From: Ruegeria discodermiae
GTDB taxonomy: Bacteria > Pseudomonadota > Alphaproteobacteria > Rhodobacterales > Rhodobacteraceae
Reading direction: 5' to 3'
DNA length: 64,000 bases
Assembly (NCBI RefSeq): GCF_030758345.1
Contig: NZ_JAVAMO010000005.1
Coordinates: 186,001-250,000, forward strand
Below are positions 35,175-43,965 of the stretch, in pieces (positions within the stretch are counted from its first letter, which is position 1; the number at the start of each line of letters is the position of its first letter). The notes under the pieces were generated by a model. The model made no database searches, was not told the origin of the DNA, and saw only the letters and a program-made list of their open reading frames with translations. The translations under genes and the position numbers were made by a program.

Positions 35175-36011
35175 ATGCTGGATGCTGCGACACAGACCGA
35201 GGTGCAGACCGAAACCCTGCTTGAGGTCAACAATATCGAAGTGATCTACAATCACGTGATCCTCGTCCTGAAAGGCGTCAGCCTGAATGTTCCCAAGGGT
35301 GGGATCACCGCGTTGCTGGGCGGCAACGGCGCAGGCAAGACAACCACGCTGAAGGCGATTTCCAACCTGCTGCATTCGGAACGCGGCGAGGTCACCAAAG
35401 GTTCGGTCAAGTATCGCGGCAATGAGGTGCACGGCTCGGACCCAGCCGATCTGGTGCGGCGCGGCGTCATTCAGGTGATGGAAGGCCGCCATTGTTTCGA
35501 ACATCTGACGGTCGAGGAGAACCTGCTGACTGGCTATTACACCCGCAAAGCCGGCAAGGTCCAGATGATGCAGGACCTTGAGCTGGTATATACCTATTTC
35601 CCGCGCCTGAAAGAGCGCCGCAAAAGCCAGGCGGGCTATACCTCGGGCGGCGAGCAGCAGATGGTGGCCATTGGCCGCGCACTGATGTCCAAGCCAGAAA
35701 CCATCCTGCTGGACGAACCCTCGATGGGGCTTGCGCCGCAGCTGGTCGAAGAGATTTTCGGCATCGTGAAGGACCTCAACGAGAAAGAAGGCGTCTCGTT
35801 CCTGCTCGCCGAACAGAACACAAATGTGGCTCTACGCTTTGCCCATTACGGCTATATTCTGGAATCCGGCCGGGTGGTGATGGACGGCCCTGCGGCAGAG
35901 CTGCGCGAGAACCCTGACGTCAAGGAATTCTATCTCGGCATGTCCGAGGAAGGGCGCAAGAGCTTCCGCGATGTGCGTTCCTATCGCCGCCGCAAGCGGT
36001 GGCTGAGCTGA
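35175..36011 (+). CDS. branched-chain-type ABC transporter ATP-binding protein (LivF-like)
   Basis: A 278-residue ABC ATPase of the LivF type. Walker A is GGNGAGKTT, the signature is SGGEQQMVAIGRAL and Walker B is ILLDEPSMGLAPQLV. The start at 35175 gives MLDAATQTEVQTE; an earlier in-frame start at 35106 would sit against the previous gene and is less likely. It completes the five-part transporter. The stop overlaps a possible start of the ligase gene behind it. Confidence 0.94.
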   Translation: MLDAATQTEVQTETLLEVNNIEVIYNHVILVLKGVSLNVPKGGITALLGGNGAGKTTTLKAISNLLHSERGEVTKGSVKYRGNEVHGSDPADLVRRGVIQVMEGRHCFEHLTVEENLLTGYYTRKAGKVQMMQDLELVYTYFPRLKERRKSQAGYTSGGEQQMVAIGRALMSKPETILLDEPSMGLAPQLVEEIFGIVKDLNEKEGVSFLLAEQNTNVALRFAHYGYILESGRVVMDGPAAELRENPDVKEFYLGMSEEGRKSFRDVRSYRRRKRWLS

Positions 36012-36025
36012 TGAGGGATCAGACC

Positions 36026-37243
36026 ATGACTCATTTCGACGACCTGGAAACCCGCTCAGCCGATCAACGCGCCGCCGACCTGGCGCAAGCGCTGCCACAG
36101 CAGATCGCCCATGCGCAGAGCGCACCGGGCTATGCGGCGCTGCTTGCGGATGTTGACGCGCGGGCCATCACATCGGTCGAGGCGCTGGCAGCCCTGCCGG
36201 TCCTGCGCAAATCCGATCTGACTCAGGCGCAGGCGGCGCAGCGCCCCTTTGGCGGGTTCACCGTGAAACCCGCCAGCGGCTTCCCACATATCTTCCAATC
36301 TCCCGGGCCGGTCTATGAACCCGGCGGCACTGACCATGACTGGTGGCGGATGGGACGGTTCCTGCATGCGCTGGGCATCGGACAGGGCGATATCATCCAA
36401 AACTGCTTTGGCTATCACCTCACGCCTGCAGGCATGATCTTTGAAAGCGGTGCGCGGGCGGTTGGGGCCGCCGTGCTGCCCGCGGGCACCGGCCAGACCG
36501 AGCTGCAGGTGACAGCCGCGCGCGATATAGGCTGTACCGCTTATGCGGGCACGCCGGATTACCTGAAGATAATCCTCGACAAGGCGGATGAGATGGGCGT
36601 CACGCTCAACTTCACCAAGGCGGCTGTCGGGGGTGGCGCGCTGTTCCCGAGTCTGCGGCAGGACTACAAGGATCGCGGCATCACCTGCCTGCAATGTTAC
36701 GCAACCGCCGATCTGGGCAACATCGCCTATGAAAGCGCCGCGATGGAAGGGATGATCATTGACGAGCATGTGATCGTCGAGATCGTGACCCCCGGCACCG
36801 GCAAACCCGTCGCCCCCGGCGAAGTGGGCGAGGTTGTCGTGACAACGCTAAACCCGGATTATCCGCTGATCCGTTTCGCGACAGGTGACCTGAGCGCCGT
36901 TATGCCCGGCATCAGCCCCTGCGGGCGCACCAATCTGCGCATCAAAGGGTGGATGGGCCGTGCCGACCAGACCACCAAGATCAAGGGCATGTTCGTGCGC
37001 CCCGAACAGGTGGCGGCACTGGTTGAAAAGCATGACGAGATCGTCAAGGCGCGGGTCATTGCCGCGCGGCAGGGTGAGATGGACACGATGACGGTGCAGA
37101 TCGAAAGCGCGGGCGGCGATGGCAACGCCTATGCGAGATCGGTGGCCGAGGTTCTCAAACTCAAGGGCGCGATCGAGGTGGTCGCCCCCGGTTCCCTGCC
37201 CCGTGACGGCCTGGTGATTGAGGATCAGCGCAGCTACGACTGA
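36026..37243 (+). CDS. phenylacetate-CoA ligase-like AMP-forming enzyme
   Basis: A 405-residue adenylate-forming enzyme of the PaaK family, shorter than ordinary acyl-CoA ligases. It has the PaaK-type N-terminus (LETRSADQRAADLAQALP), a middle with CYATADLGNIAYES, and a C-terminal RTNLRIKGWMGRADQTTKIKG segment, given only in outline. The start chosen is ATG 36026 behind GAGGGA; ATG 36011 also overlaps the previous stop. Together with the first gene, the operon holds two different CoA-activating enzymes. Confidence 0.88.
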   Translation: MTHFDDLETRSADQRAADLAQALPQQIAHAQSAPGYAALLADVDARAITSVEALAALPVLRKSDLTQAQAAQRPFGGFTVKPASGFPHIFQSPGPVYEPGGTDHDWWRMGRFLHALGIGQGDIIQNCFGYHLTPAGMIFESGARAVGAAVLPAGTGQTELQVTAARDIGCTAYAGTPDYLKIILDKADEMGVTLNFTKAAVGGGALFPSLRQDYKDRGITCLQCYATADLGNIAYESAAMEGMIIDEHVIVEIVTPGTGKPVAPGEVGEVVVTTLNPDYPLIRFATGDLSAVMPGISPCGRTNLRIKGWMGRADQTTKIKGMFVRPEQVAALVEKHDEIVKARVIAARQGEMDTMTVQIESAGGDGNAYARSVAEVLKLKGAIEVVAPGSLPRDGLVIEDQRSYD

Positions 37244-37327
37244 GCATTCGCTCTGGCGTTTTGCGCCGTTTTGACCAATAGAAGCGGGGCGTCTTTCAGG
37301 GCGCCCCCTCTTTGTTGACCGGATCGC

Positions 37328-38992
37328 ATGGCAGACATCGAATATTCGGAAAATGGCTCTCGGCACCGCAATGCGCGGGGCACGCGGATTCTCGGTCTGG
37401 TGTCCTTCGCAATCGCGGCGGCCTGCCTGCTGCCGATGTTGGCGGTTGTGCTGGCTGCCATAACCGGTGGCACCGAAACAGTCACACATCTGGCCGGAAC
37501 GGTGATGCCCAGATATCTGGGCACAACGGTGTTGCTGGTTGTTCTGGTGGCAGTCGGCACCTTCTGCCTTGGCGTCGGGGCCGCCTGGCTGGTCACCATG
37601 ACCCGGTTTCCCGGCGTGCGCCTGCTTGAGATTGCGCTGGTGCTGCCGCTGGCCTTTCCGGCCTATGTGCTGGCTTATGCCTATACCTTTGTTCTGGATC
37701 ACCCAGGCATTGTGCAGACAACCTTGCGCGACGTAACCGGCTGGGGGCCGCGCGACTATTGGTTTCCCGAGATCCGCTCGACCGAGGGCGCGGCGATCAT
37801 GCTGATCCTGGTGCTGTACCCTTATGTCTACCTGCTAGCGCGCGCTGCCTTTCTGCAACAAAGCGCGGCTGCGTTTCTGGCTGCGCGCGCGCTGGGGTCC
37901 AGCCCGTGGCGTGCCTTTTACCGCGTATCGCTGCCCATGGCCCGCCCCGCCATCGCCGGTGGTGTGCTGCTGGCGGTAATGGAAACTATCGCCGATTTCG
38001 GCACGGTGTCTTATTTCGGGGTGCAGACCTTTGCCACCGGCATCTACACCAGTTGGTTCTCGATGGGCGACCGGGCTGCGGCAGCGCAGCTTGCCCTGTG
38101 TCTGCTGAGCTTCGCGCTACTGCTGGCGATGAGTGAGCGGATGCAGCGCGGCAAGTCGAAATTCTACCAGACCGGTCAACGCCAGACAGCCCGCCCGGCG
38201 GCGCAACTGAGGGGCGGTAAGGCGGTACTCGCCTTCCTGCTCTGTGCCGTTCCGGTGACTTTCGGGTTCCTGCTGCCGGTTCTGGTGCTGGTCGAGATGG
38301 GGTTGGACTCAGAACAGAACCTGCTATCGCAGCGCTATGTCGGTTTCATCCAGAACTCGCTGACCCTGGCCGGGGCCGCCGCGCTGGTGACCGTGACCGC
38401 CGCCACCTGCATCGGGTTCTACATGCGGGTCAAGCCGGGACGGCAAAGCGCCAGCGCCGCCTATCTTGCGCGGCTTGGCTATGCGGTGCCCGGAGGGGTG
38501 ATTGCGGTCGGGCTGATGGTGCCGTTCGCCGCCTTTGACAATGCGCTGGATGCCTGGATGCGCGCGACCTTCGATATCTCGACCGGGCTGCTGGTCACCG
38601 GGTCGATCTGGTTACTGGTCGCGGCCTATATGGTGCGGTTCCTGGCGGCTGCACTCAGTGCCTATGAGGGCGGTCAGAGCATGGTGCATTCGAACATGGA
38701 TGCCGCCGCGCGGTCGCTGGGGCAATCGCCACTGGGAACGCTGCGCCGTGTGCATCTGCCGATCCTGACACCCTCGCTTTTGACGGCCCTGCTGATCGTC
38801 TTTGTCGACGTGATGAAAGAACTGCCCGCAACGTTGATTATGCGTCCGTTCAACTTCGACACGCTGGCGGTGCAGGCCTATCGGCTGGCCTCGGACGAAC
38901 GGCTAGAGGGCGCGGCGGTGCCGTCACTGGTTATCGTGGCGGTGGGGCTCTTGCCCGTGATCCTGATCTGTCGACAGGTCGGGCGCAGGTAG
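37328..38992 (+). CDS. fbpB: ferric iron ABC transporter permease (FbpB-type)
   Basis: A 554-residue permease with two fused BPD_transp domains and about 12 transmembrane segments. The two EAA-type loops contain AARALGSSPWRAFYRVSLP and AARSLGQSPLGTLRRVHLP. This double-domain architecture with a C-terminal ELPATLIMRPFNFDTLAV is typical of FbpB/ThiP iron permeases. No ATPase gene follows, and the binding protein lies convergently 1 kb away, with a cyclase gene between. Its ATPase must be elsewhere. Confidence 0.88.
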   Translation: MADIEYSENGSRHRNARGTRILGLVSFAIAAACLLPMLAVVLAAITGGTETVTHLAGTVMPRYLGTTVLLVVLVAVGTFCLGVGAAWLVTMTRFPGVRLLEIALVLPLAFPAYVLAYAYTFVLDHPGIVQTTLRDVTGWGPRDYWFPEIRSTEGAAIMLILVLYPYVYLLARAAFLQQSAAAFLAARALGSSPWRAFYRVSLPMARPAIAGGVLLAVMETIADFGTVSYFGVQTFATGIYTSWFSMGDRAAAAQLALCLLSFALLLAMSERMQRGKSKFYQTGQRQTARPAAQLRGGKAVLAFLLCAVPVTFGFLLPVLVLVEMGLDSEQNLLSQRYVGFIQNSLTLAGAAALVTVTAATCIGFYMRVKPGRQSASAAYLARLGYAVPGGVIAVGLMVPFAAFDNALDAWMRATFDISTGLLVTGSIWLLVAAYMVRFLAAALSAYEGGQSMVHSNMDAAARSLGQSPLGTLRRVHLPILTPSLLTALLIVFVDVMKELPATLIMRPFNFDTLAVQAYRLASDERLEGAAVPSLVIVAVGLLPVILICRQVGRR

Positions 38993-39015
38993 CGCATCAA
39001 GGCGCTCAACTTGAC

Positions 39016-39040
39016 CCGAAAAGCTGTGCCCAGTTTTCGG
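39016..39040. terminator. hairpin between convergent genes
   Basis: CCGAAAA and TTTTCGG form a 7-bp stem with an 11-base loop between the FbpB-type gene and the convergent cyclase gene. It can serve transcripts from both sides, though without a long T-tract. Confidence 0.5.
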
Positions 39041-39047
39041 ATTGCGC

Positions 39048-39923
39048 CTAGTCGGGGATCAGGTCGTTGGTCGCATAGGTCAGTGCGGAATCCGTGATCG
39101 CGCGGTCGCGTGTTCCAAACAACAGCCTGCCCTCGCCGTTCAGCAAGGTGGCGCGGCGGTGAACGTCAAATTCCTGCCCGTCCGACGTCAGCACCGAACT
39201 GCCCGAGGAGCTGTGATCGGTATATTCCAACTGCGCGCCCCTCAGTTCCAGCTTGCCATGTTGACGCGAAATCCAGCCATGAGAGAGGGTGATGTCGCAC
39301 TCCTCTGAGCGACCGATCGTCAGGCTTTCCCCCTCACTGATCGACCAGCTTTGACCATTTGCGGCGATCTCGGCGCTTTCGGTACGCCGCCCCATCTGTG
39401 GCCCACTGGCACCGAACACGACCGTCTGCGTGGCGAGCTGGCTGGCCATATAAGAATAAACCCGCGTCGCCGCCTTCTTTCCCTTCAGCTTGAGCCCGCC
39501 CATCGACACGAAATACGACTGATGCCCCGGGGACAGCTGATCATAGCCTTCATCCCCGATCAGCAATTCACCCGGCTTTGCAAGCGAGGCCAGCCGGGCC
39601 GAGGTGTTCACCGCATCGCCATAGATGTCGTTGTCCATGCTCAGAATCTCGCCAAAGAACAGGCCTGCATGGACCGACATGCCGTGCGACCATTCTTCCT
39701 CGACCATTTGCTTGGCGGCCAGAAAGGCGTGGTCGGGGTGATCAAAAAAGCTGAGCGTGTCGTCGCCCTGCGATTTCACACAATTGCCCTGATGGGCCTC
39801 GATGATGGACCGCATTCGCGCCAGAACCAGGCTGATCTGATCCAGCGCCTCGCGCTGGGTGACGCTTTCATACAGCTTGGTGCTGCCGGTGATGTCGGAA
39901 ATCAGAACACACGCCTTCGCCAT
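39048..39923 (-). CDS. class III nucleotide cyclase fused to an FHA domain
   Basis: A 291-residue soluble protein. Residues 1-160 are a class III cyclase domain: first metal Asp in LISDITGS (Asp10), the second in SQGDDTLSFF (54-55), and the transition-state pair in DAVNTSARLASL. Residues about 195-280 are an FHA domain with IGRSEECDITL and SRQHGKLELRG, the phosphothreonine-binding core. The fusion suggests cyclic nucleotide output or localisation linked to Ser/Thr phosphorylation. No kinase is nearby. Confidence 0.88.
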   Translation of the reverse strand: MAKACVLISDITGSTKLYESVTQREALDQISLVLARMRSIIEAHQGNCVKSQGDDTLSFFDHPDHAFLAAKQMVEEEWSHGMSVHAGLFFGEILSMDNDIYGDAVNTSARLASLAKPGELLIGDEGYDQLSPGHQSYFVSMGGLKLKGKKAATRVYSYMASQLATQTVVFGASGPQMGRRTESAEIAANGQSWSISEGESLTIGRSEECDITLSHGWISRQHGKLELRGAQLEYTDHSSSGSSVLTSDGQEFDVHRRATLLNGEGRLLFGTRDRAITDSALTYATNDLIPD

Positions 39924-40033
39924 GACAGTTCAATATCGGACGACCCGACGCTCCAATTTGCTGGTATTGCGATGACACTATCAGGCTTTCGCATTGGCGA
40001 GCAACGTCGTAGCGGGCCTTTCCAAAAAAGAAT

Positions 40034-40056
40034 GGCGCGGGCCAATGACCCGCGCC
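40034..40056 (-). terminator. terminator of the ferric-iron binding protein gene
   Basis: GGCGCGGG and CCCGCGCC form an 8-bp GC-rich stem. On the minus strand it is followed by ATTCTTTTTT, a clear intrinsic terminator 22 bases after the binding protein stop. Confidence 0.88.
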
Positions 40057-40078
40057 GTTTACTTGGCAGAGAAGGGGC

Positions 40079-41095
40079 TTAGTTCCAGCCAACCTCGTTA
40101 AAGATCTTCTGCGCTTCGGGAACGTTCTTGGCAACAGCGGACAGGTCCACGTCGTCGGCTTTGAACTCACCCAGCTTCTGCACCGATTCGGCCAGCGCGA
40201 CGCCCTCGACGGCGGGGAATTCGTCATTGCCGGCCGAGAAATACTGCTGCGCCTGATCGCTGGCGAGGTATTCCAGGAACTTCACCGCGTTGTCCTTGTT
40301 CGGCGCATGGGCCGCAACACCACCGCCCGACAGGTTCATATGCGCACCTTCGGCCTCTTGTGCCGGGAAGACCCAGCCGATCATCTCGATCTCCGGCGTC
40401 AGGCCTTTCACGTCTTTGCGCAGCGCGCGCGCGAAGTAATAGGTGTTGGCGACAGAGATGTCGCATTCACCCGAAACGAGGCCGCGCAGCTGGTCGGTAT
40501 CGCCGCCCTGCGGGTCACGTGCGAAGTTGTCGACCATACCCTGTGCCCAGCCCTTGGCAGCCTCGGCGCCGTGGTTTTCGATCACCGCCGACAGCAGCGT
40601 CTGGCTGTACACGTTCGAAGACGAGCGATGGCAGACCATGCCCTTGTACTCGGGTTTCGCCAGATCGACATAGGTCATTGGCGGGTTTGCGACGTCGTTC
40701 TTGTCAAAGAAGATGATGCGCGCACGTTGCGAAAACCCGTACCACTGATTGTCGCTGTCCTGCAGATTCGCCGGAATACGCTCTTCCAGAACCGCGCTGT
40801 CGATGGATTGCAGAACGCCCGCATCCTTGGCGCGCTCCAGACGCGAGGTGTCGACGGTAAGCAGAATGTCGGCGGGAGAGTTGGCGCCCTCGGCCTTCAT
40901 CCGCTCGATCAGTTCATCAGCCTTGCCTTCGATCCGGTTGATCTTGATGCCGGTGGCCTCTTCGAAATCGGTATAGAGGCGCTCATCGGTGTCGTAGTGG
41001 CGCGATGAGTAGAGGTTCAGTTCGCCCTCGGCTGCAGCGGCAGAGGTCAGCGCCGCAACCAGTGCGGCGGCAATGGCGGATGAAGATTTCAGCAT
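40079..41095 (-). CDS. fbpA: ferric iron-binding periplasmic protein (FbpA-type)
   Basis: A 338-residue periplasmic protein that binds Fe3+ and hands it to an ABC permease. Residues 1-22 are a signal peptide. The mature N-terminus GELNLYSSRHYDTDERLYTDF is typical of FbpA/FutA; quoted in part. Later ANTYYFARAL contains the paired Tyr iron ligands. I placed the start at ATG 41095 (MLKSSSAIAA). The likely partner permease is the convergent gene at 37328; an ATPase is not in the window. Confidence 0.92.
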   Translation of the reverse strand: MLKSSSAIAAALVAALTSAAAAEGELNLYSSRHYDTDERLYTDFEEATGIKINRIEGKADELIERMKAEGANSPADILLTVDTSRLERAKDAGVLQSIDSAVLEERIPANLQDSDNQWYGFSQRARIIFFDKNDVANPPMTYVDLAKPEYKGMVCHRSSSNVYSQTLLSAVIENHGAEAAKGWAQGMVDNFARDPQGGDTDQLRGLVSGECDISVANTYYFARALRKDVKGLTPEIEMIGWVFPAQEAEGAHMNLSGGGVAAHAPNKDNAVKFLEYLASDQAQQYFSAGNDEFPAVEGVALAESVQKLGEFKADDVDLSAVAKNVPEAQKIFNEVGWN

Positions 41096-41484
41096 GATGT
41101 GTCCCAACATTGAAAATGGTGGCGGGCTATAACCCGACTGATTTGGTCAATTAAACGATTCTGAGTGAGATGCAAGGAATTCTGACAAAATCAGTCAGTC
41201 ATGCCTCCGCTGTCACCCAGCGGCAAATTCGGCGGATAGGCACGCGCGTGCAAATACTCGAAGCTGCAGGCTGACCACTTGCAGGACTTTGTATCATTGT
41301 TACCGAGGTTAAGCACGTCCGGTTCGCGCCCTAAGCTGGCGCAGTAGTAGTGGCGCTGGCGTCTCAACAATGTCACACCCAAGAGCCACAAACCGCCATC
41401 CGACCAAAATCGTCGGATGATTGAGCCGTTCGGCGCGATTTCTGTTAAGCTGTTGCTAAGGTAGGCAGGCAGGAGACAATTCCA
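41096..41484. other. intergenic region, 389 bases, divergent promoters
   Basis: This gap separates the ferric-iron binding protein gene and the L,D-transpeptidase-like gene. It is AT-richer than the flanks. Near the iron-gene side is a CTGA-N5-TCAG dyad (41182-41194), a possible operator for an iron regulator; I cannot assign it to a known box. A 66-codon frame starting with TTG on the minus strand (41191-41391) lacks a ribosome site and is not called. Confidence 0.5.
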
Positions 41485-42465
41485 TTGATCTTGAATTCAC
41501 TTCGTCACGCAGCCGTCGCTGCGACACTGGGAGTTTTGGTGATAACGGCTCCAAGTCAGGCATCTGCGCTCTCGTCCGCCATCCCCGCCTGGCTACAAAA
41601 ACACGTCGGTACAGGGCACGGCCAGATCGCTCCCATCGTGCTTGAGCGGGCACGCGCCTTGCACCAAGACAAGGTTCGAACAGGTGCTGTCAGAAATCCT
41701 TGCTATCTTGCAATGGATGCAACGCGCCCGAGTACTTTGTCAGATGGAAGTGCCAACAAGCGCTTTTATGTAGTTTGTGAGGCAACAAAATCTTTCAAAG
41801 CCATGTCTTCGGGATACGGCAACGGGCGCAAATTGCGACGCGCCAACTTTGCCAACGGTCGGCGATGCGCGCGAAACTTCAGCAACGCCGAGGGATCAAA
41901 ACTGACGGCTGGCGGCTCCTACATCACCGCCGAAACACGCACATCGTTCAAGGGTTACTATAGTGCTTCAGGGGTGGCGAAGCCGTTTCACCGCACTTTC
42001 CTCCTCTTTGACGGGGAAGGTGAGACAAGCAACGCGCGAGAAAGGGCAATCGGCGGGCATCGGGCCATGTTCTTGAAATGGCAATGCCGCCTTAAGGACC
42101 CCAAGAGCCGCTATGCCGATGACGAAGGATATGTGCCTTACGGAAGACTCGTTGACTATACCTCAGGTCGCAGCAACGGCTGCACGACCTGGTCGCGATC
42201 TGCCTCCAAAGAGATTCTTGCATTAGTCGAGAAGAAACCAACGACACTCTATATTTATCCGGAATCGCGCGACATCAACGCGGTTGCGAACTCCGTTAAG
42301 CGCGGACAGTCACCCGCCAAAGCCGGGCTCTACTGGAACGCAGCTTGCCTGAGGTCAATCGGAACTCCAAAATTTTGGCCAAAGCAAACTCTTCAACCAA
42401 TCATTAATGAGTGGCGGCAATCCCTTCCGAAACAGCCGGACCTAAAGTTGCCTATTTGCAAGTAG
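41485..42465 (+). CDS. exported L,D-transpeptidase-like catalytic domain protein (YkuD_2 type)
   Basis: A 326-residue secreted protein. Start TTG 41485 lies behind AGGAGAC. Residues 1-28 are a signal peptide. The motifs RFYVVCEATKSFKAMSSGYGNG and SNGCTTWSRS place it in the YkuD_2 (PF13645) branch of murein L,D-transpeptidases, where Cys in NGC is the nucleophile; only part is quoted. It has several other cysteines. The gene and its flanks are visibly lower in G+C than the rest of the window, consistent with horizontal acquisition or relaxed selection. Enzyme activity is inferred. Confidence 0.78.
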   Translation: MILNSLRHAAVAATLGVLVITAPSQASALSSAIPAWLQKHVGTGHGQIAPIVLERARALHQDKVRTGAVRNPCYLAMDATRPSTLSDGSANKRFYVVCEATKSFKAMSSGYGNGRKLRRANFANGRRCARNFSNAEGSKLTAGGSYITAETRTSFKGYYSASGVAKPFHRTFLLFDGEGETSNARERAIGGHRAMFLKWQCRLKDPKSRYADDEGYVPYGRLVDYTSGRSNGCTTWSRSASKEILALVEKKPTTLYIYPESRDINAVANSVKRGQSPAKAGLYWNAACLRSIGTPKFWPKQTLQPIINEWRQSLPKQPDLKLPICK

Positions 42466-42548
42466 AAATGCAAGAGAACCGCGTTGGCATGTGTATCTGC
42501 AAACGACCGCCAGGTCCCGCATACCCGACACAGCGGTCCCCAAACAAA

Positions 42549-42578
42549 AAAAAACCGCGCTCGAAGGCGCGGTTTTTT
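42549..42578 (-). terminator. bidirectional terminator, rpmJ side
   Basis: AAAAAACCGCGC and GCGCGGTTTTTT make a perfect 12-bp stem around a six-base loop. On the minus strand a run of nine T follows, ending the rpmJ transcript. It also serves the L,D-transpeptidase gene from the plus side. Confidence 0.92.
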
Positions 42579-42598
42579 CATAAAATAACGTGCAGTTC

Positions 42599-42724
42599 TC
42601 AGCCTTGGCGGGCTTTGAACTTGCGCTGCGTCTTGTTGATCACGTAGACGCGGCCTTTGCGACGCACAACCCGGCAATCGCGGTGCCGGTTCTTGAGCGA
42701 GCGGAGCGAGTTCTTGACCTTCAT
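42599..42724 (-). CDS. rpmJ: 50S ribosomal protein L36
   Basis: A 41-residue basic ribosomal protein. The sequence runs [17 protein letters not shown], then [18 protein letters not shown], as in the alphaproteobacterial L36, whose cysteine set is reduced compared with the zinc-binding form (here only one Cys). GGAGACAGACC precedes the ATG. It is monocistronic and ends at the strong terminator at 42549-42578. Confidence 0.95.
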   Translation of the reverse strand: MKVKNSLRSLKNRHRDCRVVRRKGRVYVINKTQRKFKARQG

Positions 42725-42815
42725 GGTCTGTCTCCAATCTGCGGCGCCTTCTTCAAGGAGTGGCCAGCGCCTGGGTTAGCGGGTGCCCCGGGTCAGACCC
42801 GAAACAGTGAAACGA

Positions 42816-42890
42816 TGGTGGGCGGTACAAGGATCGAACTTGTGACCCCTTCGATGTCAACGAAGTGCTCTACCGCTGAGCTAACCGCCC
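42816..42890 (-). tRNA. tRNA-Val (anticodon GAC)
   Basis: A cloverleaf reads from 42890: acceptor GGGCGGT pairs with ACCGCCC, D-arm TAGCTCAGCGGTAGAGCA, anticodon stem CTTCG/CGAAG with loop TTGACAT, and T-arm with GTTCGATCC. The discriminator is A and CCA is encoded (42816-42818). The anticodon GAC reads valine codons. Confidence 0.97.
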
Positions 42891-43037
42891 ACGAACCTTT
42901 GCGTGCCCTGCCCCAAAACGAAATGGGGCGCGGAACCCCGCGCCGGTAGCGGGGTCTATAAAAGGAGTCGTCGGGGGGATCAAGGGCTTTTGAAAGAACT
43001 CTTTTACGGTTTATGTATTCCGTAACGAGGAGCGCCG

Positions 43038-43898
43038 ATGCACGACACAGCATACTATCTTTCAGAGCCGGAATACCGCTCATCCTGCGTTGTTTTTGCT
43101 TCACCGCATAGCGGCAGCGACTACTCGCCCGACTTTCTGCGGCAATCGGTGCTGGACCGGCATGCGATTCGGTCGTCCGAGGACGCCTTTGTCGATCTTC
43201 TTTTCGACGCGGCGCCGGATCATGGCGCACCGTTCCTCAAGGCGGCGGCACCGCGAGCCTATATCGACCTCAATCGCGGGGTGGATGAACTGGACCCGGC
43301 GGTGATCTACGGGGCGAGACGGCAGGGCCACAACCCGCGTGTCACCTCGGGCCTGGGTGTTATTCCCCGTGTCGTGGCCAATGGGCGGGCGATCTATCGA
43401 GGAAAGCTGACCGCGCAAGAGGCGCAGGATCGGATCGACCGGCATTGGCATCCCTATCACGCGCGACTGCACGCGCTGCTGGAAGAGTCACATGATCGGT
43501 TCGGGCAGGCTATCCTGGTCGATTGCCATTCAATGCCGCATGAAGCCCTGGAAGGGATCGCGCGTCGCGGGCAGCCGAGACCCGAAATCGTTCTAGGCGA
43601 CCGGTTCGGTGCCTCGGCCAGAAGCGATCTGGTCGATCAGATCGAAGCGGCCTTCACCTCGGTCGGGCTCACGGTGTCACGTAACACGCCTTTTGCCGGT
43701 GCCTATGTCACCCAGACCTATGGCCGCCCGTCACGCGGCCAACATGCCATACAGATCGAGATCGACCGCTCGCTCTATATGGATGAGGTACAGATCCGCC
43801 CCAATCGGCAGTTCGCCACGTTTCGCCGCGTCTTGCGCGACGTGATTGCCGACATCGCGGCCATTGGAACCGATAGAACGCGCTTGGCGGCGGAATGA
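43038..43898 (+). CDS. N-formylglutamate amidohydrolase family protein
   Basis: A 286-residue protein of the FGase family (PF05013), enzymes that cut N-formylglutamate to formate and glutamate in histidine breakdown. It has the family motifs FASPHSGSDY, YIDLNRGVDELDP, LVDCHSMP and QIEIDRSLYMDE. No hut gene is nearby, so the exact substrate is open. ATG 43038 follows GAGGAG. Confidence 0.92.
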   Translation: MHDTAYYLSEPEYRSSCVVFASPHSGSDYSPDFLRQSVLDRHAIRSSEDAFVDLLFDAAPDHGAPFLKAAAPRAYIDLNRGVDELDPAVIYGARRQGHNPRVTSGLGVIPRVVANGRAIYRGKLTAQEAQDRIDRHWHPYHARLHALLEESHDRFGQAILVDCHSMPHEALEGIARRGQPRPEIVLGDRFGASARSDLVDQIEAAFTSVGLTVSRNTPFAGAYVTQTYGRPSRGQHAIQIEIDRSLYMDEVQIRPNRQFATFRRVLRDVIADIAAIGTDRTRLAAE

Positions 43899-43965
43899 TC
43901 CGCAGGGCGCTGTTTTGACCGATGCGTGGTTCCGGCCTAATCTGATCTGAATTCAGGGGGCAATC

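Noticed and set aside
33550-35193. 547-codon open frame antisense to the LivM/LivK/LivF region
   Set aside because: It spans three clear genes on the other strand, has no domain, and arises from high G+C.
41191-41391. 66-codon minus-strand frame
   Set aside because: TTG start, no convincing ribosome site, no recognisable domain, located in a divergent promoter region.
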